The notes beneath the pieces were generated by a model. That model was given only the letters and a program-made list of their open reading frames with translations, was not told where the DNA came from and did no database searches. This document shows positions 44,982-54,231 of a DNA stretch of 64,000 nt, piece by piece. Numbering within the stretch: position 1 is the first letter of the stretch; every line of letters begins with the position of its first letter. The translations under genes and the position numbers were made by a program. Origin of the DNA: Serratia nematodiphila DZ0503SBS1 (lineage in GTDB: Bacteria > Pseudomonadota > Gammaproteobacteria > Enterobacterales > Enterobacteriaceae); contig NZ_JPUX01000001.1 in the NCBI RefSeq assembly GCF_000738675.1, positions 1,798,001-1,862,000 of the forward strand, in the 5' to 3' direction.

Positions 44982-46527
44982 GGCCTACCTCGGATTCTGA
45001 CGTGATTGCGACGCTTTCCCCGGTGCTGGCGGAGGCCAGCTCCAATAAATTGGCGAATGACACCTGTTGATTTTTCAATTCGCCGACCACTTTCCCGCGG
45101 TTGAATACCAGCGCGCGGTTGCAAATATGGGCGATCTCCTCGAAATCGTTGGAGATCACCAGCACCGCCACGCCTTCCGCCAGGGATTTATTCAACAGGT
45201 GGTAGATTTCCGCTCGTGCGCCGACGTCCACGCCGGCGGTGGGATCTTCCAGGATCAGCAGCGGCGCCCCCAGGTGCATCCAGCGCGCCATCACCACCTT
45301 TTGCTGGTTGCCGCCGGACAGCGCGCTGATATCGATATTGACGTCCTTGGGGCGTACGTCGAACAGCTGCACCTTCCACCAACTGGCGCCGATCTCCGCT
45401 CGCCGCCCGTAGCGGGAGAGCAGCCGGTGGCCGCTGGCGCAGGGGTTGATAAACAGGTTTTCACGCACGCTCATCGACATCACCAGGCTTTCACCGGTGC
45501 GATCGCCCGCCACCAGTGAAACGCCGCAGGCCATCGCCTGCTGCGGGGAGCTCGCCAGATAGGGCCGATCGCGAAACTGAATCGCGCCGCCGTCGGCCTG
45601 ACGCAACCCGAACAGCAGCCGGCCAATCTCTTCTTGCCCGGCCCCGCGCAGGCCGGCCAACGCCAGCATCTCGCCCGGCTGCAACTCGAAGCTCACCGGG
45701 CCGATGTCGCCCACCGTGACGCTATCGAGCTGCAGCACCGGCGGACGATGCTCCGGCAGCGGTTTGCGCTGATCGTCCGCCATCGCTTCGCCGACGATGG
45801 TTTGCACCAGATCGCGCAGCGAGTAGTCGGCGGTGTGGCCGCCGGCGACATAGCGCCCGTCGCGCATCACGCAGACCCGATCGGCGATTTCGATCACTTC
45901 GTCCAGACGGTGGGTGACATAAATCATGCCGACCTTTTTGGCGCGCAGCCGGTTGATCACGGCGAACAGATGACGCACGTCGTTGGCGGGCAGGGAGGCG
46001 GTCGGTTCATCCAGCACCAGCAGCTCGGCGTTGACAGCCACCGCGCGGGCGATCGCCAGCAGCGATTTTTCGGTGCGAGACAGTTCGAAGACGCGCGCAT
46101 CGGGATCGAGCGCGATGCCGACGTCTTGCAGCGCCTGCGCCGCCCGGCGGCGAATGGCGCGCCAGTCGATCAACCCAAAGCGGCGGGGAAACCCCATCAC
46201 CAGCGCCATGTTTTCCGCCACCGTCATCCATTCGATCAGGCCGAGATCCTGATGAATAAAGGCGATCGGCTGGCGGCTGGCGCTTTTTATCGCGGCGGCG
46301 GAGGCGATGCTTGCGCCCTGAAAGCGAATATCGCCGCCGTCACGCGGGTAGACGCCCGCCAGCACTTTGATCAGCGTCGATTTGCCGGCGCCGTTTTCGC
46401 CCAGCAGCGCCAGAACCTCGCCCGGCATCACCTGCAGGCTGACGTCGTTGACCGCCACGTTGCCGCCAAATCGTTTGACGATGTGGCTGAGGGTAAGGAT
46501 GGGTTGTGCCGCATTATCGATAGTCAT
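44974..46527 (-). CDS. Sugar ABC importer ATP-binding protein (RbsA-like)
   Basis: A 517-residue double ATPase of the RbsA/AraG/MglA type. The N-terminal cassette has Walker A GENGAGKST and Walker B LLVLDEPTASLP, with signature LSRTEKSLLAIARA. The C-terminal cassette has the expected degenerate Walker A (LRGAGQEEIGRLLFG) but a good signature LSGGNQQKVVMARW and LLILEDPTAGVDVG. First gene of the four-gene operon; the YiaJ-type operator lies 76 bp before its start. Confidence 0.95.
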   Translation of the reverse strand: MTIDNAAQPILTLSHIVKRFGGNVAVNDVSLQVMPGEVLALLGENGAGKSTLIKVLAGVYPRDGGDIRFQGASIASAAAIKSASRQPIAFIHQDLGLIEWMTVAENMALVMGFPRRFGLIDWRAIRRRAAQALQDVGIALDPDARVFELSRTEKSLLAIARAVAVNAELLVLDEPTASLPANDVRHLFAVINRLRAKKVGMIYVTHRLDEVIEIADRVCVMRDGRYVAGGHTADYSLRDLVQTIVGEAMADDQRKPLPEHRPPVLQLDSVTVGDIGPVSFELQPGEMLALAGLRGAGQEEIGRLLFGLRQADGGAIQFRDRPYLASSPQQAMACGVSLVAGDRTGESLVMSMSVRENLFINPCASGHRLLSRYGRRAEIGASWWKVQLFDVRPKDVNIDISALSGGNQQKVVMARWMHLGAPLLILEDPTAGVDVGARAEIYHLLNKSLAEGVAVLVISNDFEEIAHICNRALVFNRGKVVGELKNQQVSFANLLELASASTGESVAITSESEVGHV

Positions 46528-46901
46528 GTGATGCGCCCTTGGTGTTGCGCCCGTGCGAAGATGCCGGGCAAATCAGCTAAACCGCTGGTGGTTATCTGGC
46601 CTTTAAATTTCAATATGTGAAATTCAATTTCAAAAATAATATGACGTTCGTTGCGCTAAATCAAAGGCGATGAGGTTTTAATTACTGTTATTAAACAATG
46701 GGTTATTTTTTACTTTGCGGAAGTGTGACCGATGGCTCACTTCAATGCGGGGGAAATATTGCGGATTTTTGGCCCGCTGCGGACAATGAAACGGCGTTCC
46801 GTCTTCACCTGATGCGGGCCTTGGGGTAACATGCCCGGCAAAGAGCCTGCTGACTTCGCCGCAGCGCCGGTTGGCGGTTCGACACTGGAGAGATTTTCGC
46901 T
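46528..46901. promoter_or_regulatory. 374-bp divergent region, ABC operon/yiaJ
   Basis: Contains the second YiaJ-type operator near the ABC operon start, an AT-rich stretch (about 46620-46720) and the yiaJ leader. One site could govern both the ABC operon and yiaJ itself. No RNA gene or terminator seen. Confidence 0.55.
46603..46637. promoter_or_regulatory. Likely YiaJ operator, copy 2 (upstream of ABC operon)
   Basis: Matches 30 of 35 positions of the yiaK-operon element. Here the first two units form a perfect inverted repeat, AATTTCA-ATATG-TGAAATT, followed by a third ATTTCA unit. Located 76 bp before the ATPase start and 265 bp before yiaJ. Confidence 0.7.
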
Positions 46902-47720
46902 ATGAGCCTGAAAGCCGTCGACGAGAAAGATGACAAGAAAGACAAACCGCTGGGCAGCCAAAGCCTGTTCCGCGGTTTGCAGTTGATTGAGATCCTGAGC
47001 AATTTTCCCAACGGGTGCCCACTGGCGCATCTGTCTGAGCTGGCCGGCATGAACAAGAGCACGGTGCATCGTCTGCTGCAGGGGTTGCACACCAGCGGCT
47101 ATGTGACCCAGGCGCCGTCGCCGGGCAGTTACCGCCTGACCACCAAGTTCATTTCCATCGGCCAGAAGGCGCTGTCGTCACTCAACATCATCCACGTGGC
47201 TGCGCCGCATTTGGAGCAGCTGAACCTGGAAGTGGGGGAGACGGTCAACTTCTCCAGCCGCGAAGACGACCACGTCATCCTGATCTACAAGCTGGAGCCG
47301 ACCACCGGCATGATGCGCACTCGCGCCTATATCGGCCAGCATATGCCGCTGTACTGTTCGGCGATGGGTAAAATCTTCATGGCCTACGGCAACGACGATT
47401 ATCCGGCTCACTACTGGCAGACTCACCAGCAGGAGATTCAGACGCTGACGCGCAATACCATTACCGAGCTGCCGAAGATGTATGAGGAACTGGCCGATAT
47501 TCGCCAGCGCGGCTTGGCGATGGATCGCGAGGAAAACGAGCTGGGGGTCTCCTGCGTGGCGGCACCGGTGTTCGATATTCAACAGCGCGTGCCTTATGCG
47601 GTGTCAGTTTCTCTGCCGACCGCCAAGCTGCAGCAGATCGGCGTCAAAAGCCTGATCAAACCGGTGCTGGCCACCGCGCAACGCATCTCGCAGGAGCTGG
47701 GGTTCGTCACGCCGATTTGA
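46902..47720 (+). CDS. yiaJ: IclR-family regulator YiaJ
   Basis: A 272-residue IclR-type repressor very similar to E. coli YiaJ over its whole length (GSQSLFRGLQLIEILSN; FSSREDDHVILIYKLEP; MDREENELGVSC). It has a winged helix-turn-helix at about 20-85 and an effector domain at about 100-265. YiaJ represses the yiaK operon and responds to an ascorbate-derived or related sugar acid. It is divergent from the ABC operon, with the shared 35-bp element between them, so the ABC importer and lactonase are probably part of its regulon. Confidence 0.95.
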   Translation: MSLKAVDEKDDKKDKPLGSQSLFRGLQLIEILSNFPNGCPLAHLSELAGMNKSTVHRLLQGLHTSGYVTQAPSPGSYRLTTKFISIGQKALSSLNIIHVAAPHLEQLNLEVGETVNFSSREDDHVILIYKLEPTTGMMRTRAYIGQHMPLYCSAMGKIFMAYGNDDYPAHYWQTHQQEIQTLTRNTITELPKMYEELADIRQRGLAMDREENELGVSCVAAPVFDIQQRVPYAVSVSLPTAKLQQIGVKSLIKPVLATAQRISQELGFVTPI

Positions 47721-47845
47721 GTATTAGTGCTTCTGATACTGGATTAGAAACATCAATTTCACCTAATGATCGCTTCCTCGTATGATGCGCGTGTTAACCG
47801 ATACGCGCCCACGTCCGGCGCCTTTTATCATTCGAGGAATCTCCC

Positions 47846-48463
47846 ATGTTAGCCGTCTTCCTGCAGGGCTTTGCCCTGAGCGCCGCCATGATCCTGCCGC
47901 TGGGCCCGCAGAATGTATTCGTGATGAATCAGGGCATTCGCCGTCAGTATCATTTGATGATCGCCTCATTGTGCGCACTGAGCGATATCGTGCTGATCTG
48001 CGCCGGTATTTTCGGCGGCAGCGCGTTGCTGACCCGCTCGCCGCTGCTGTTAGCGCTGGTCACCTGGGGCGGTGTGGCGTTTCTGCTGTGGTACGGCTGG
48101 GGCGCGTTCCGTTCCGCCTTCAGCCCGCAACCGGCGCAGGCCGCGGCGCAGGAGTTGGCGCAGAGCCGCTGGCGCATCGTGGTCACCATGCTGGCGGTCA
48201 CCTGGCTGAATCCGCACGTCTATCTGGACACTTTCGTGGTGCTCGGCAGCCTGGGTGGACAGCTGACGGCGGATGTCCGCTCCTGGTTCGCGCTTGGCGC
48301 GGTCAGCGCGTCGGCGGTGTGGTTCTTTGGCCTGGCGCTGCTGGCCTCCTGGCTGGCGCCGTGGCTGAATACGCAGCGGGCGCAGCGCATCATCAATGCG
48401 CTGGTCGGGCTGGTGATGTGGGGCATCGCGCTGCAGCTGACCTGGCAGGGGGCAAATTTATAA
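47846..48463 (+). CDS. argO: L-arginine exporter ArgO
   Basis: ArgO (YggA), 205 residues, LysE family, six predicted helices; exports arginine and probably canavanine or lysine. The N-terminal [23 protein letters not shown] and the mid-protein [16 protein letters not shown] are diagnostic. In E. coli it is activated by ArgP, whose gene lies 0.9 kb downstream here. It marks the right edge of the 19.5-kb insertion, since in E. coli argO is next to mscS. Confidence 0.96.
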   Translation: MLAVFLQGFALSAAMILPLGPQNVFVMNQGIRRQYHLMIASLCALSDIVLICAGIFGGSALLTRSPLLLALVTWGGVAFLLWYGWGAFRSAFSPQPAQAAAQELAQSRWRIVVTMLAVTWLNPHVYLDTFVVLGSLGGQLTADVRSWFALGAVSASAVWFFGLALLASWLAPWLNTQRAQRIINALVGLVMWGIALQLTWQGANL

Positions 48464-48584
48464 GAATTTGTCACTAATCCGAATTCAAAACGCCGTGCGA
48501 TATGCTACGTTTGATGCCAGGAATCCGGCGGTTCTCGCAGGGAAAAGCCGGCGATCAGAGACAGCCTGTCATTAAGGAGACACT

Positions 48585-49316
48585 GTGAAGCTAAAAGCAT
48601 TGGCTATGGCCGCAATGGTCGGATTAGGGACGTTACCGATGGCGCTGCAGGCGGCTGAAGTGCCTGAAGGGCCGCACGTCGTCACCTCCGGCACCGCCAG
48701 CGTGGACGCCACGCCGGATATCGCCACCCTGGCGATCGAAGTGAGCGTTTCCTCCAAAGACGCCGCCCAGGCGAAGAAGCAGGTGGACGAGCGCGTGGCG
48801 CAGTACTTTGATTTCCTGCAGAAAAACAACATCGAGAAGAAAGACATCAGCGCCGCCAACCTGCGCACTCAGCCGGAATACGACTACCTGAAAACCGGCG
48901 AGTCGGTGCTGAAGGGCTACCGGGCGGTGCGCCAGGTGCAGGTCACCCTGCGCCAGTTGGACAAGCTGAACGAGCTGCTGGACGGCGCGCTGAAATCCGG
49001 TCTGAACGAGATCCGCGCGGTGGAGCTGGGCGTCGCCAAGCCGGACGTGTATCGCGAGCAGGCGCGGCAAAAAGCGATCGAGAACGCGACTCAGCAGGCC
49101 GAATCCCTGGCCAAGGGCTTCCACGCCAAGCTGGGGCCGGTGTACAGCATTCGCTACCGGGTCGCCAACTACCAGCCGATGCCGGTGGCGCGGATGTATA
49201 AGGCGGCCGGCGCGGCGGCGGAAAACGACGCGGCGCAAACCTATGAACAGCAAAGCATTCACTTCGACGATCAGGTGGATGTGGTGTTTGAGCTGCAGCG
49301 TAACGCCGCGCAGTAA
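48585..49316 (+). CDS. yggE: SIMPL-domain (DUF541) periplasmic protein YggE
   Basis: A 243-residue oxidative-stress-associated protein with a SIMPL/DUF541 domain. The signal peptide (MKLKALAMAAMVGLGTLPMALQA) is followed by PEGPHVVTSGTASVDATPDIATLAIEVS, the family's conserved first strand region. Exported to the periplasm; the biochemical role is unknown. In E. coli it sits in the same place between argO and argP. Confidence 0.93.
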   Translation: MKLKALAMAAMVGLGTLPMALQAAEVPEGPHVVTSGTASVDATPDIATLAIEVSVSSKDAAQAKKQVDERVAQYFDFLQKNNIEKKDISAANLRTQPEYDYLKTGESVLKGYRAVRQVQVTLRQLDKLNELLDGALKSGLNEIRAVELGVAKPDVYREQARQKAIENATQQAESLAKGFHAKLGPVYSIRYRVANYQPMPVARMYKAAGAAAENDAAQTYEQQSIHFDDQVDVVFELQRNAAQ

Positions 49317-49332
49317 GGGTGTGGCATTGAAG

Positions 49333-49360
49333 AAAAGGTTCGCCGCGGCGAACCTTTTTT
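49333..49360. terminator. Bidirectional terminator yggE/argP
   Basis: Stem AAAAGGTTCGCC / GGCGAACCTTTT with GC loop and T-runs on both strands, between the convergent yggE and argP genes. Confidence 0.92.
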
Positions 49361-49364
49361 CGTT

Positions 49365-50258
49365 TTAATCCTGGCGCAATACCTGGTGACCGTGCTCCAG
49401 CAACGCGTCGGTCACTTTACGCATCATGCGGCTCTCCGGCGCGAAGCGGTGCCAGTACAGCATGCGGCGCTGGTACAGCCCCGGCGTCAGATCGATCAGT
49501 TCGCCGGATGCCAGCTCCTTTTCGATCTGCAGATGCGGGATCATACAGCAGGTGGTGCCCTGACGCGCCAGCTGCACGAAGGCTTCCGATGAGTTCACGA
49601 TGTGGCAGGGCACGCTGCCCGGCGACAGATCGAAGTTCTGCTGCAGGAATGCCTGGTGCATGTCGTCGAGATGGTCGAAGGCCACCGCCGGCGCTTTCAA
49701 CAGCGCGGAACGGGTGACGCCGTTCGGGAAATAGCGCTCGGCGAAGCCGCTGGAGGCCACAAACAGGTAGTCCAGCGCCCCCAGCCGATCCACCAGGCAG
49801 CTCGGCAGCGGCTGCGGCTGAATACTCACCGCGCCCACCACTTCACCGCGGCGCAGCCGCTCCTGGGTGCGGGTTTCATCTTCCACCTGCAGATTCAGGC
49901 GAATGGGGGAGTCCGCCAGCACCGGCTTCAGCGCCGGCAGCAGCCAGGTAGCCAGACTGTCGGCGTTGACCGCCAGCGACAGCAGCAGCGGCGTATCGAC
50001 GCCGGTGTCGTTGCCCAGCCACTCTTCTTCCAGCAGCTCCACCTGATGCAGCAGCGCCAGCAGCTTTTGCCCCTGTTCGGTCGGGCGCGGCGGCACGGTA
50101 CGAACCAGCAGCGGTTGGCCGAACAGGTTTTCCAGCTGTTTGATGCGTTGGGATACCGCCGATTGCGTGATACAGAGTTTTTGCGCGGCGCGCTCGAAGC
50201 CGCGCTCACGGATCACCGCGTCCAGCGCTTGCAGCGTACGATAGTCTGGGCGTTTCAT
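49365..50258 (-). CDS. argP: LysR-family regulator ArgP (IciA)
   Basis: ArgP, 297 residues. LysR-type winged helix-turn-helix at residues 1-60 ([35 protein letters not shown], quoted in part by its key motif [14 protein letters not shown]) and a periplasmic-binding-like effector domain (90-295). It activates argO in response to arginine, with lysine as antagonist, and regulates several lysine-related genes. Divergent from rpiA, as in E. coli. Confidence 0.96.
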   Translation of the reverse strand: MKRPDYRTLQALDAVIRERGFERAAQKLCITQSAVSQRIKQLENLFGQPLLVRTVPPRPTEQGQKLLALLHQVELLEEEWLGNDTGVDTPLLLSLAVNADSLATWLLPALKPVLADSPIRLNLQVEDETRTQERLRRGEVVGAVSIQPQPLPSCLVDRLGALDYLFVASSGFAERYFPNGVTRSALLKAPAVAFDHLDDMHQAFLQQNFDLSPGSVPCHIVNSSEAFVQLARQGTTCCMIPHLQIEKELASGELIDLTPGLYQRRMLYWHRFAPESRMMRKVTDALLEHGHQVLRQD

Positions 50259-50462
50259 CGGAAAGATATCCCTTAAATTAGAATGATACCGGCACTATGC
50301 CACATTTTACGCATGGCGCAGGTGGAAAAATCACGCCCCCAGCTCGCCGCCAAGCGGGTAAAAATGCGGGCTGCGGTAAATAAGTGTGATCCTGCCGGCG
50401 TGAAAAACAGCGTTTTACCCTATAATACGCACACGTTTTCGTACAGAGGCAAGGGACATATT

Positions 50463-51119
50463 ATGACGCAGGATGAACTGAAAAAAGCGGTGGGCTGGGC
50501 GGCGCTGGAATACGTGACGCCGGGCACCATCGTCGGGGTCGGCACCGGCTCTACCGCCGCCCACTTTATTGACGCGCTGGGCTCTATCAAGCACCAGATC
50601 GAAGGCGCGGTGTCCAGCTCCGATGCCTCCACCGCCAAGCTGAAAAGCCTCGGCATCCACGTGTTCGACAGCAACGAAGTGGACTCGCTCGATATCTACG
50701 TGGACGGCGCGGACGAAATCAACGGCCATATGCAGATGATCAAGGGCGGCGGCGCGGCGCTGACGCGCGAGAAGATCATTGCCGCCATCGCCAAGAAATT
50801 TATCTGCATCGTCGACGCCAGCAAGCAGGTGGACGTGCTGGGCAAATTCCCGCTGCCGGTGGAAGTGATCCCGATGGCTCGCTCTTACGTGGCGCGTGAG
50901 CTGGTGAAACTCGGCGGCCTGCCGGAGTATCGCCAGAACGTGGTGACCGACAACGGCAACGTGATCCTCGATGTGCATAACCTGAGCATTACCGACGCCG
51001 TGGCGCTGGAGAACAGGATCAACGGCATCGCCGGCGTGGTGACCGTGGGGCTGTTCGCCAACCGTGGCGCGGACGTGGCGCTGGTCGGCACCCCGGAAGG
51101 CGTGAAAGTGGTCAAATAA
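50463..51119 (+). CDS. rpiA: Ribose-5-phosphate isomerase A
   Basis: RpiA, 218 residues, interconverting ribose 5-phosphate and ribulose 5-phosphate. Phosphate-binding [13 protein letters not shown] near the N-terminus, DGADEI and [10 protein letters not shown] in the middle are the active-site motifs. The start at 50463 gives the length of the E. coli protein; the longer open frame upstream lies in the argP promoter region. Together with TktA it links the sgb pathway's pentose phosphates to central metabolism. Confidence 0.97.
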   Translation: MTQDELKKAVGWAALEYVTPGTIVGVGTGSTAAHFIDALGSIKHQIEGAVSSSDASTAKLKSLGIHVFDSNEVDSLDIYVDGADEINGHMQMIKGGGAALTREKIIAAIAKKFICIVDASKQVDVLGKFPLPVEVIPMARSYVARELVKLGGLPEYRQNVVTDNGNVILDVHNLSITDAVALENRINGIAGVVTVGLFANRGADVALVGTPEGVKVVK

Positions 51120-51134
51120 GCTTCTGCCGTTTGT

Positions 51135-51153
51135 GGCCCGGCGGTGCCGGGCC
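51135..51153 (+). terminator. Weak hairpin after rpiA
   Basis: Stem GGCCCGGC / GCCGGGCC with GGT loop, 15 bp after rpiA, followed by GCATAATTCTT rather than a clean T-run. Possibly the rpiA terminator. Confidence 0.5.
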
Positions 51154-51411
51154 GCATAATTCTTCGGTTAAAATATCTTTTCTGAAAAACGGCAAATTTG
51201 GTGACTTATGTCACATTGTGAAAACTGACTCCCCAAAGCTTCTGCCGAAAACTTTCCCTATGGCATTTTCTGCCGTAAACCGCCATCGACGCTGCGCCTT
51301 GTCCTGCCAAGCAGGCAATCGTTTGTATTGCCGCCCGCGTTATTTTTGTTATGTTGGATGGGAGCTGTGTCGTCACAGCCGCTTCTGAAGTCTGAACATA
51401 GGGTCGGGTAA

Positions 51412-52650
51412 ATGGCAAAAGTATCATTGGAGAAAGACAGGATTAAATTCCTGTTGGTGGAAGGGGTTCATCAGAGCACGGTCGATAATTTGCGTGCCGC
51501 CGGTTATACCAACATCGAATACCACAAGGGTGCGTTAGACACCGAATCGTTGAAGGCATCCATCCGCGATGCACACTTCGTCGGCATCCGATCGCGTACG
51601 CATCTGACTGAAGAGGTGTTCGCCGCCGCAGAAAAACTGGTGGCGGTGGGCTGCTTCTGCATCGGCACCAACCAGGTTGATCTGAAAGCGGCGACCAAAC
51701 GCGGTATTCCGGTCTTCAACGCCCCCTTCTCCAATACCCGATCCGTGGCCGAAATGGTGCTGGGCGAGCTGCTGTTGATGCTGCGCGGCATTCCGGCCGC
51801 CAACGCCAAGGCGCACCGCGGCGTGTGGCACAAACTGGCCGTGGGCTCCTATGAGGCGCGCGGCAAAAAGCTGGGCATCATCGGCTACGGCCATATCGGT
51901 ACCCAACTGGGTATTCTGGCCGAAGGGTTGGGCATGAAGGTGTTCTTCTATGACATCGAGAACAAGCTGCCGCTGGGCAATGCGCAGCAGGTGCGCCATC
52001 TGTCCGATCTGCTCAATATGAGCGACGTGGTGACGCTGCACGTGCCGGAAACGCCATCGACCAAAAATATGATGGGGGCGGAAGAGCTGGCGCTGATGAA
52101 ACCGGGCGCCATTCTGATCAACGCCTCGCGCGGCACCGTGGTGGATATTCCCGCGCTGTGCGACGCGCTGGCCAGCAATCACCTGGCAGGCGCGGCGATC
52201 GACGTCTTCCCGGAAGAGCCTGCGACCAACAGCGATCCGTTCAATTCGCCGCTGTGTGAGTTCGACAACGTGCTGCTGACGCCGCACATCGGCGGTTCCA
52301 CTCAGGAAGCGCAGGAGAACATCGGCGACGAAGTGGCCGGCAAGCTGGCGAAATACTCCGACAACGGATCGACTCTGTCCGCCGTCAACTTCCCGGAAGT
52401 GTCGCTGCCGGCGCATGGCCCGAACGCCAGCCGCCTGCTGCACATCCACGAAAACCGTCCGGGCGTGCTGACGCAGATTAACCAGATCTTTGCCGAAGAG
52501 GGGGTTAACATCGCCGCACAGTATTTGCAAACCGGGCCGGAAATCGGCTATGTGGTGATCGACATCGAAGCGGAAACCGCGCGCGCCGACGCCGCGCTGC
52601 AGCGTATGAAAGCCATCGACGGCACCATCCGCGCCCGCCTGCTGTTCTGA
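51412..52650 (+). CDS. serA: D-3-phosphoglycerate dehydrogenase
   Basis: SerA, 412 residues; oxidises 3-phosphoglycerate to phosphohydroxypyruvate, the first step of serine synthesis. The NAD-binding GKKLGIIGYGHIG lies near residue 155, the catalytic Arg/Glu/His set in the D-hydroxyacid dehydrogenase core (TPHIGGSTQEAQENIG has the histidine), and a C-terminal ACT domain (about 335-412) binds serine for feedback inhibition. The 292-bp upstream gap holds its promoter and the weak rpiA hairpin. Its product route meets the gcv genes of the same window through serine and glycine. Confidence 0.98.
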   Translation: MAKVSLEKDRIKFLLVEGVHQSTVDNLRAAGYTNIEYHKGALDTESLKASIRDAHFVGIRSRTHLTEEVFAAAEKLVAVGCFCIGTNQVDLKAATKRGIPVFNAPFSNTRSVAEMVLGELLLMLRGIPAANAKAHRGVWHKLAVGSYEARGKKLGIIGYGHIGTQLGILAEGLGMKVFFYDIENKLPLGNAQQVRHLSDLLNMSDVVTLHVPETPSTKNMMGAEELALMKPGAILINASRGTVVDIPALCDALASNHLAGAAIDVFPEEPATNSDPFNSPLCEFDNVLLTPHIGGSTQEAQENIGDEVAGKLAKYSDNGSTLSAVNFPEVSLPAHGPNASRLLHIHENRPGVLTQINQIFAEEGVNIAAQYLQTGPEIGYVVIDIEAETARADAALQRMKAIDGTIRARLLF

Positions 52651-52670
52651 TTCGGCGGCATGCCGCAACG

Positions 52671-52697
52671 AAAAAGGCCGGAGCGATCCGGCCTTTT
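52671..52697. terminator. Bidirectional terminator serA/fau
   Basis: Stem AAAAGGCCGGA / TCCGGCCTTTT with GCGA loop between the convergent serA and fau genes. Confidence 0.92.
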
Positions 52698-52698
52698 G

Positions 52699-53307
52699 CT
52701 ATTTTGGCTCATGCCATGCCCAGCTGCAGAGCGGGGTGAGGATTTCCGGCAGCGGGATATCCCAGTGTTCGGTCGGCAGATGTTCCACCTGCTGGCAATC
52801 ATGAGCCAGGCCGATGGGATAGGGGCCGCCGCTGCGCCAGTTTTGCAGGGTGCGATCGTAAAAGCCGCCGCCCATGCCCAGACGCTGCCCGGTATGATCG
52901 AACGCCACCAGCGGTGTCAGCACCACTTCCAGTTCACCCAGCGGCAACACCTTGCGCACATCGAGGCGCGGTTCGAGAATATTGAAGCGATTGCGCACCA
53001 GCGGCGTTTCCGGCGCATAGCGCAGGAACAGCAGGTGGCCCGGGCTGAACGGATGCAGCACCGGTAGGTAAACCCGTTTGCCGAGCGTCCACAGCCGCTC
53101 GATCAGCGGCCCGGTATCGAGTTCGCCGTCAAACGACAAAAACACCGCGATGCTGTGCGCCGCCTGAATGCGTTCATGCGTGACGAGGCGTTCGGCTATC
53201 TTTTCTGCGGCAAAGCGTTGCTGGCCCGGCGTAAGCTCGCGCCGACGTTGGCGAATGAGTTGACGAATGGTTTGGCGCTGCTGCGCGAATTGGGGTTGAA
53301 AAGGCAT
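52699..53307 (-). CDS. fau: 5-formyltetrahydrofolate cyclo-ligase
   Basis: YgfA/Fau, 202 residues; converts 5-formyl-THF to 5,10-methenyl-THF with ATP, recovering a folate form made as a by-product of serine hydroxymethyltransferase and glycine cleavage. RQLIRQRRREL at the N-terminus and GMGGGFYDRTL near residue 150 are the ATP and folate motifs. The start at 53307 (MPFQPQF) is just downstream of 6S RNA, with which it is co-transcribed in E. coli. Confidence 0.95.
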   Translation of the reverse strand: MPFQPQFAQQRQTIRQLIRQRRRELTPGQQRFAAEKIAERLVTHERIQAAHSIAVFLSFDGELDTGPLIERLWTLGKRVYLPVLHPFSPGHLLFLRYAPETPLVRNRFNILEPRLDVRKVLPLGELEVVLTPLVAFDHTGQRLGMGGGFYDRTLQNWRSGGPYPIGLAHDCQQVEHLPTEHWDIPLPEILTPLCSWAWHEPK

Positions 53308-53359
53308 CGTATCAGGCTTGCTCTGTGTGGTGTTCAGCACACATAAACCGCTGAGAAGG

Positions 53360-53542
53360 GGAATCTCCGAGATGCCGTCGCAGGCTGTAACCCTTGAACC
53401 CATGGTTCAAGGTGAACGTGCCGTCGCAATCTTAAGGCTTCTCGGCGCACCGAGCGTGCTCACCGATCGCGGAGCAACACATTCTGTTTGTACTAAATAT
53501 CGGCTCAGGGGACTGGCCCGCTGGCGAACATCTCAGAGAAAT
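53360..53542 (-). ncRNA. ssrS: 6S RNA
   Basis: Minus-strand RNA running from ATTTCTCTGAGATGTTCG at 53542 to CATCTCGGAGATTCC at 53360, 183 nt, the E. coli length. The terminal closing helix (TCTCTGAGA/TCTCGGAGA type pairing), the GGGCCAGTCCCCTGAGCCGATATTT block and the AAGGGTTACAGCCTGCG block are recognisably the same as in E. coli. 6S RNA binds sigma-70 RNA polymerase and lowers transcription in stationary phase. Position between zapA and fau is the canonical one. Confidence 0.97.
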
Positions 53543-53582
53543 TTTGTACTCGTTGCCGAAACTTTAATTTCAACAACTTAAG

Positions 53583-53912
53583 TTATTCGAATTGTGCATC
53601 CTGACGTTCAGAGATGCGACCTTGTTCAAGCAGCGCTTGTTCAATGGTCTGCTGCAGCATCCGTATGCGTTGTTCCATATTGGACGCGTAGTCACGGGTT
53701 TTCAACCGTTCTTGAGCAAGTTCGTGACAGACGTTCAATGCCGCGATGAAAACCAGTTGCTCAGTATTGGAGACTCTAGTGCGAACTTTAAGATCTTGCA
53801 ACCGTTGGTTAAGATCGTCCGCCGCCATATTCAACGCATCTTGTTGTTCTGGCGGGCAATTGACTCTTAACGAGCGGCCAAAAATTTGAATATCTACCGG
53901 TTGTGCAGACAT
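53583..53912 (-). CDS. zapA: Cell division protein ZapA
   Basis: ZapA, 109 residues; binds FtsZ filaments and promotes Z-ring bundling. The N-terminal globular domain ([22 protein letters not shown]) is followed by a long helix (about 60-105) for tetramerisation. The start at 53912 (MSAQPVD) is the usual one; the frame runs further left through the promoter region. Precedes ssrS and fau on the same strand. Confidence 0.95.
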   Translation of the reverse strand: MSAQPVDIQIFGRSLRVNCPPEQQDALNMAADDLNQRLQDLKVRTRVSNTEQLVFIAALNVCHELAQERLKTRDYASNMEQRIRMLQQTIEQALLEQGRISERQDAQFE

Positions 53913-54231
53913 GCCACCTTCCTGCCTAAATTTCGCGCCAGCCTTGTCCGCCCTGGCCGGGCCGTCAAAGCGGGCGCCACTATATATACCTCGGTACCAA
54001 GATACAACCCCTTTTTCAGTACCTGGTTGTAATCTACTGTGGCGCACATTGCCAGTCAAAAAAGGGTTTCAAAATGCGTATTTACCGCACTTTCGTCACC
54101 CGCCGGCGCAGTGTGAAACCTGCCACATCGCGATTATAACTAGCCACTGAGGTGTCGCGCTTATCTGGTATAGCGACGGACCTTGGTGGTAGCATAACAC
54201 GAACTTATCCTGCCAACGATGACGAATGCGC
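53913..54231. other. 319-bp divergent gap zapA/ygfB
   Basis: Must contain the divergent zapA and ygfB promoters. I see no convincing operator, RNA gene or hairpin terminator. Confidence 0.5.
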
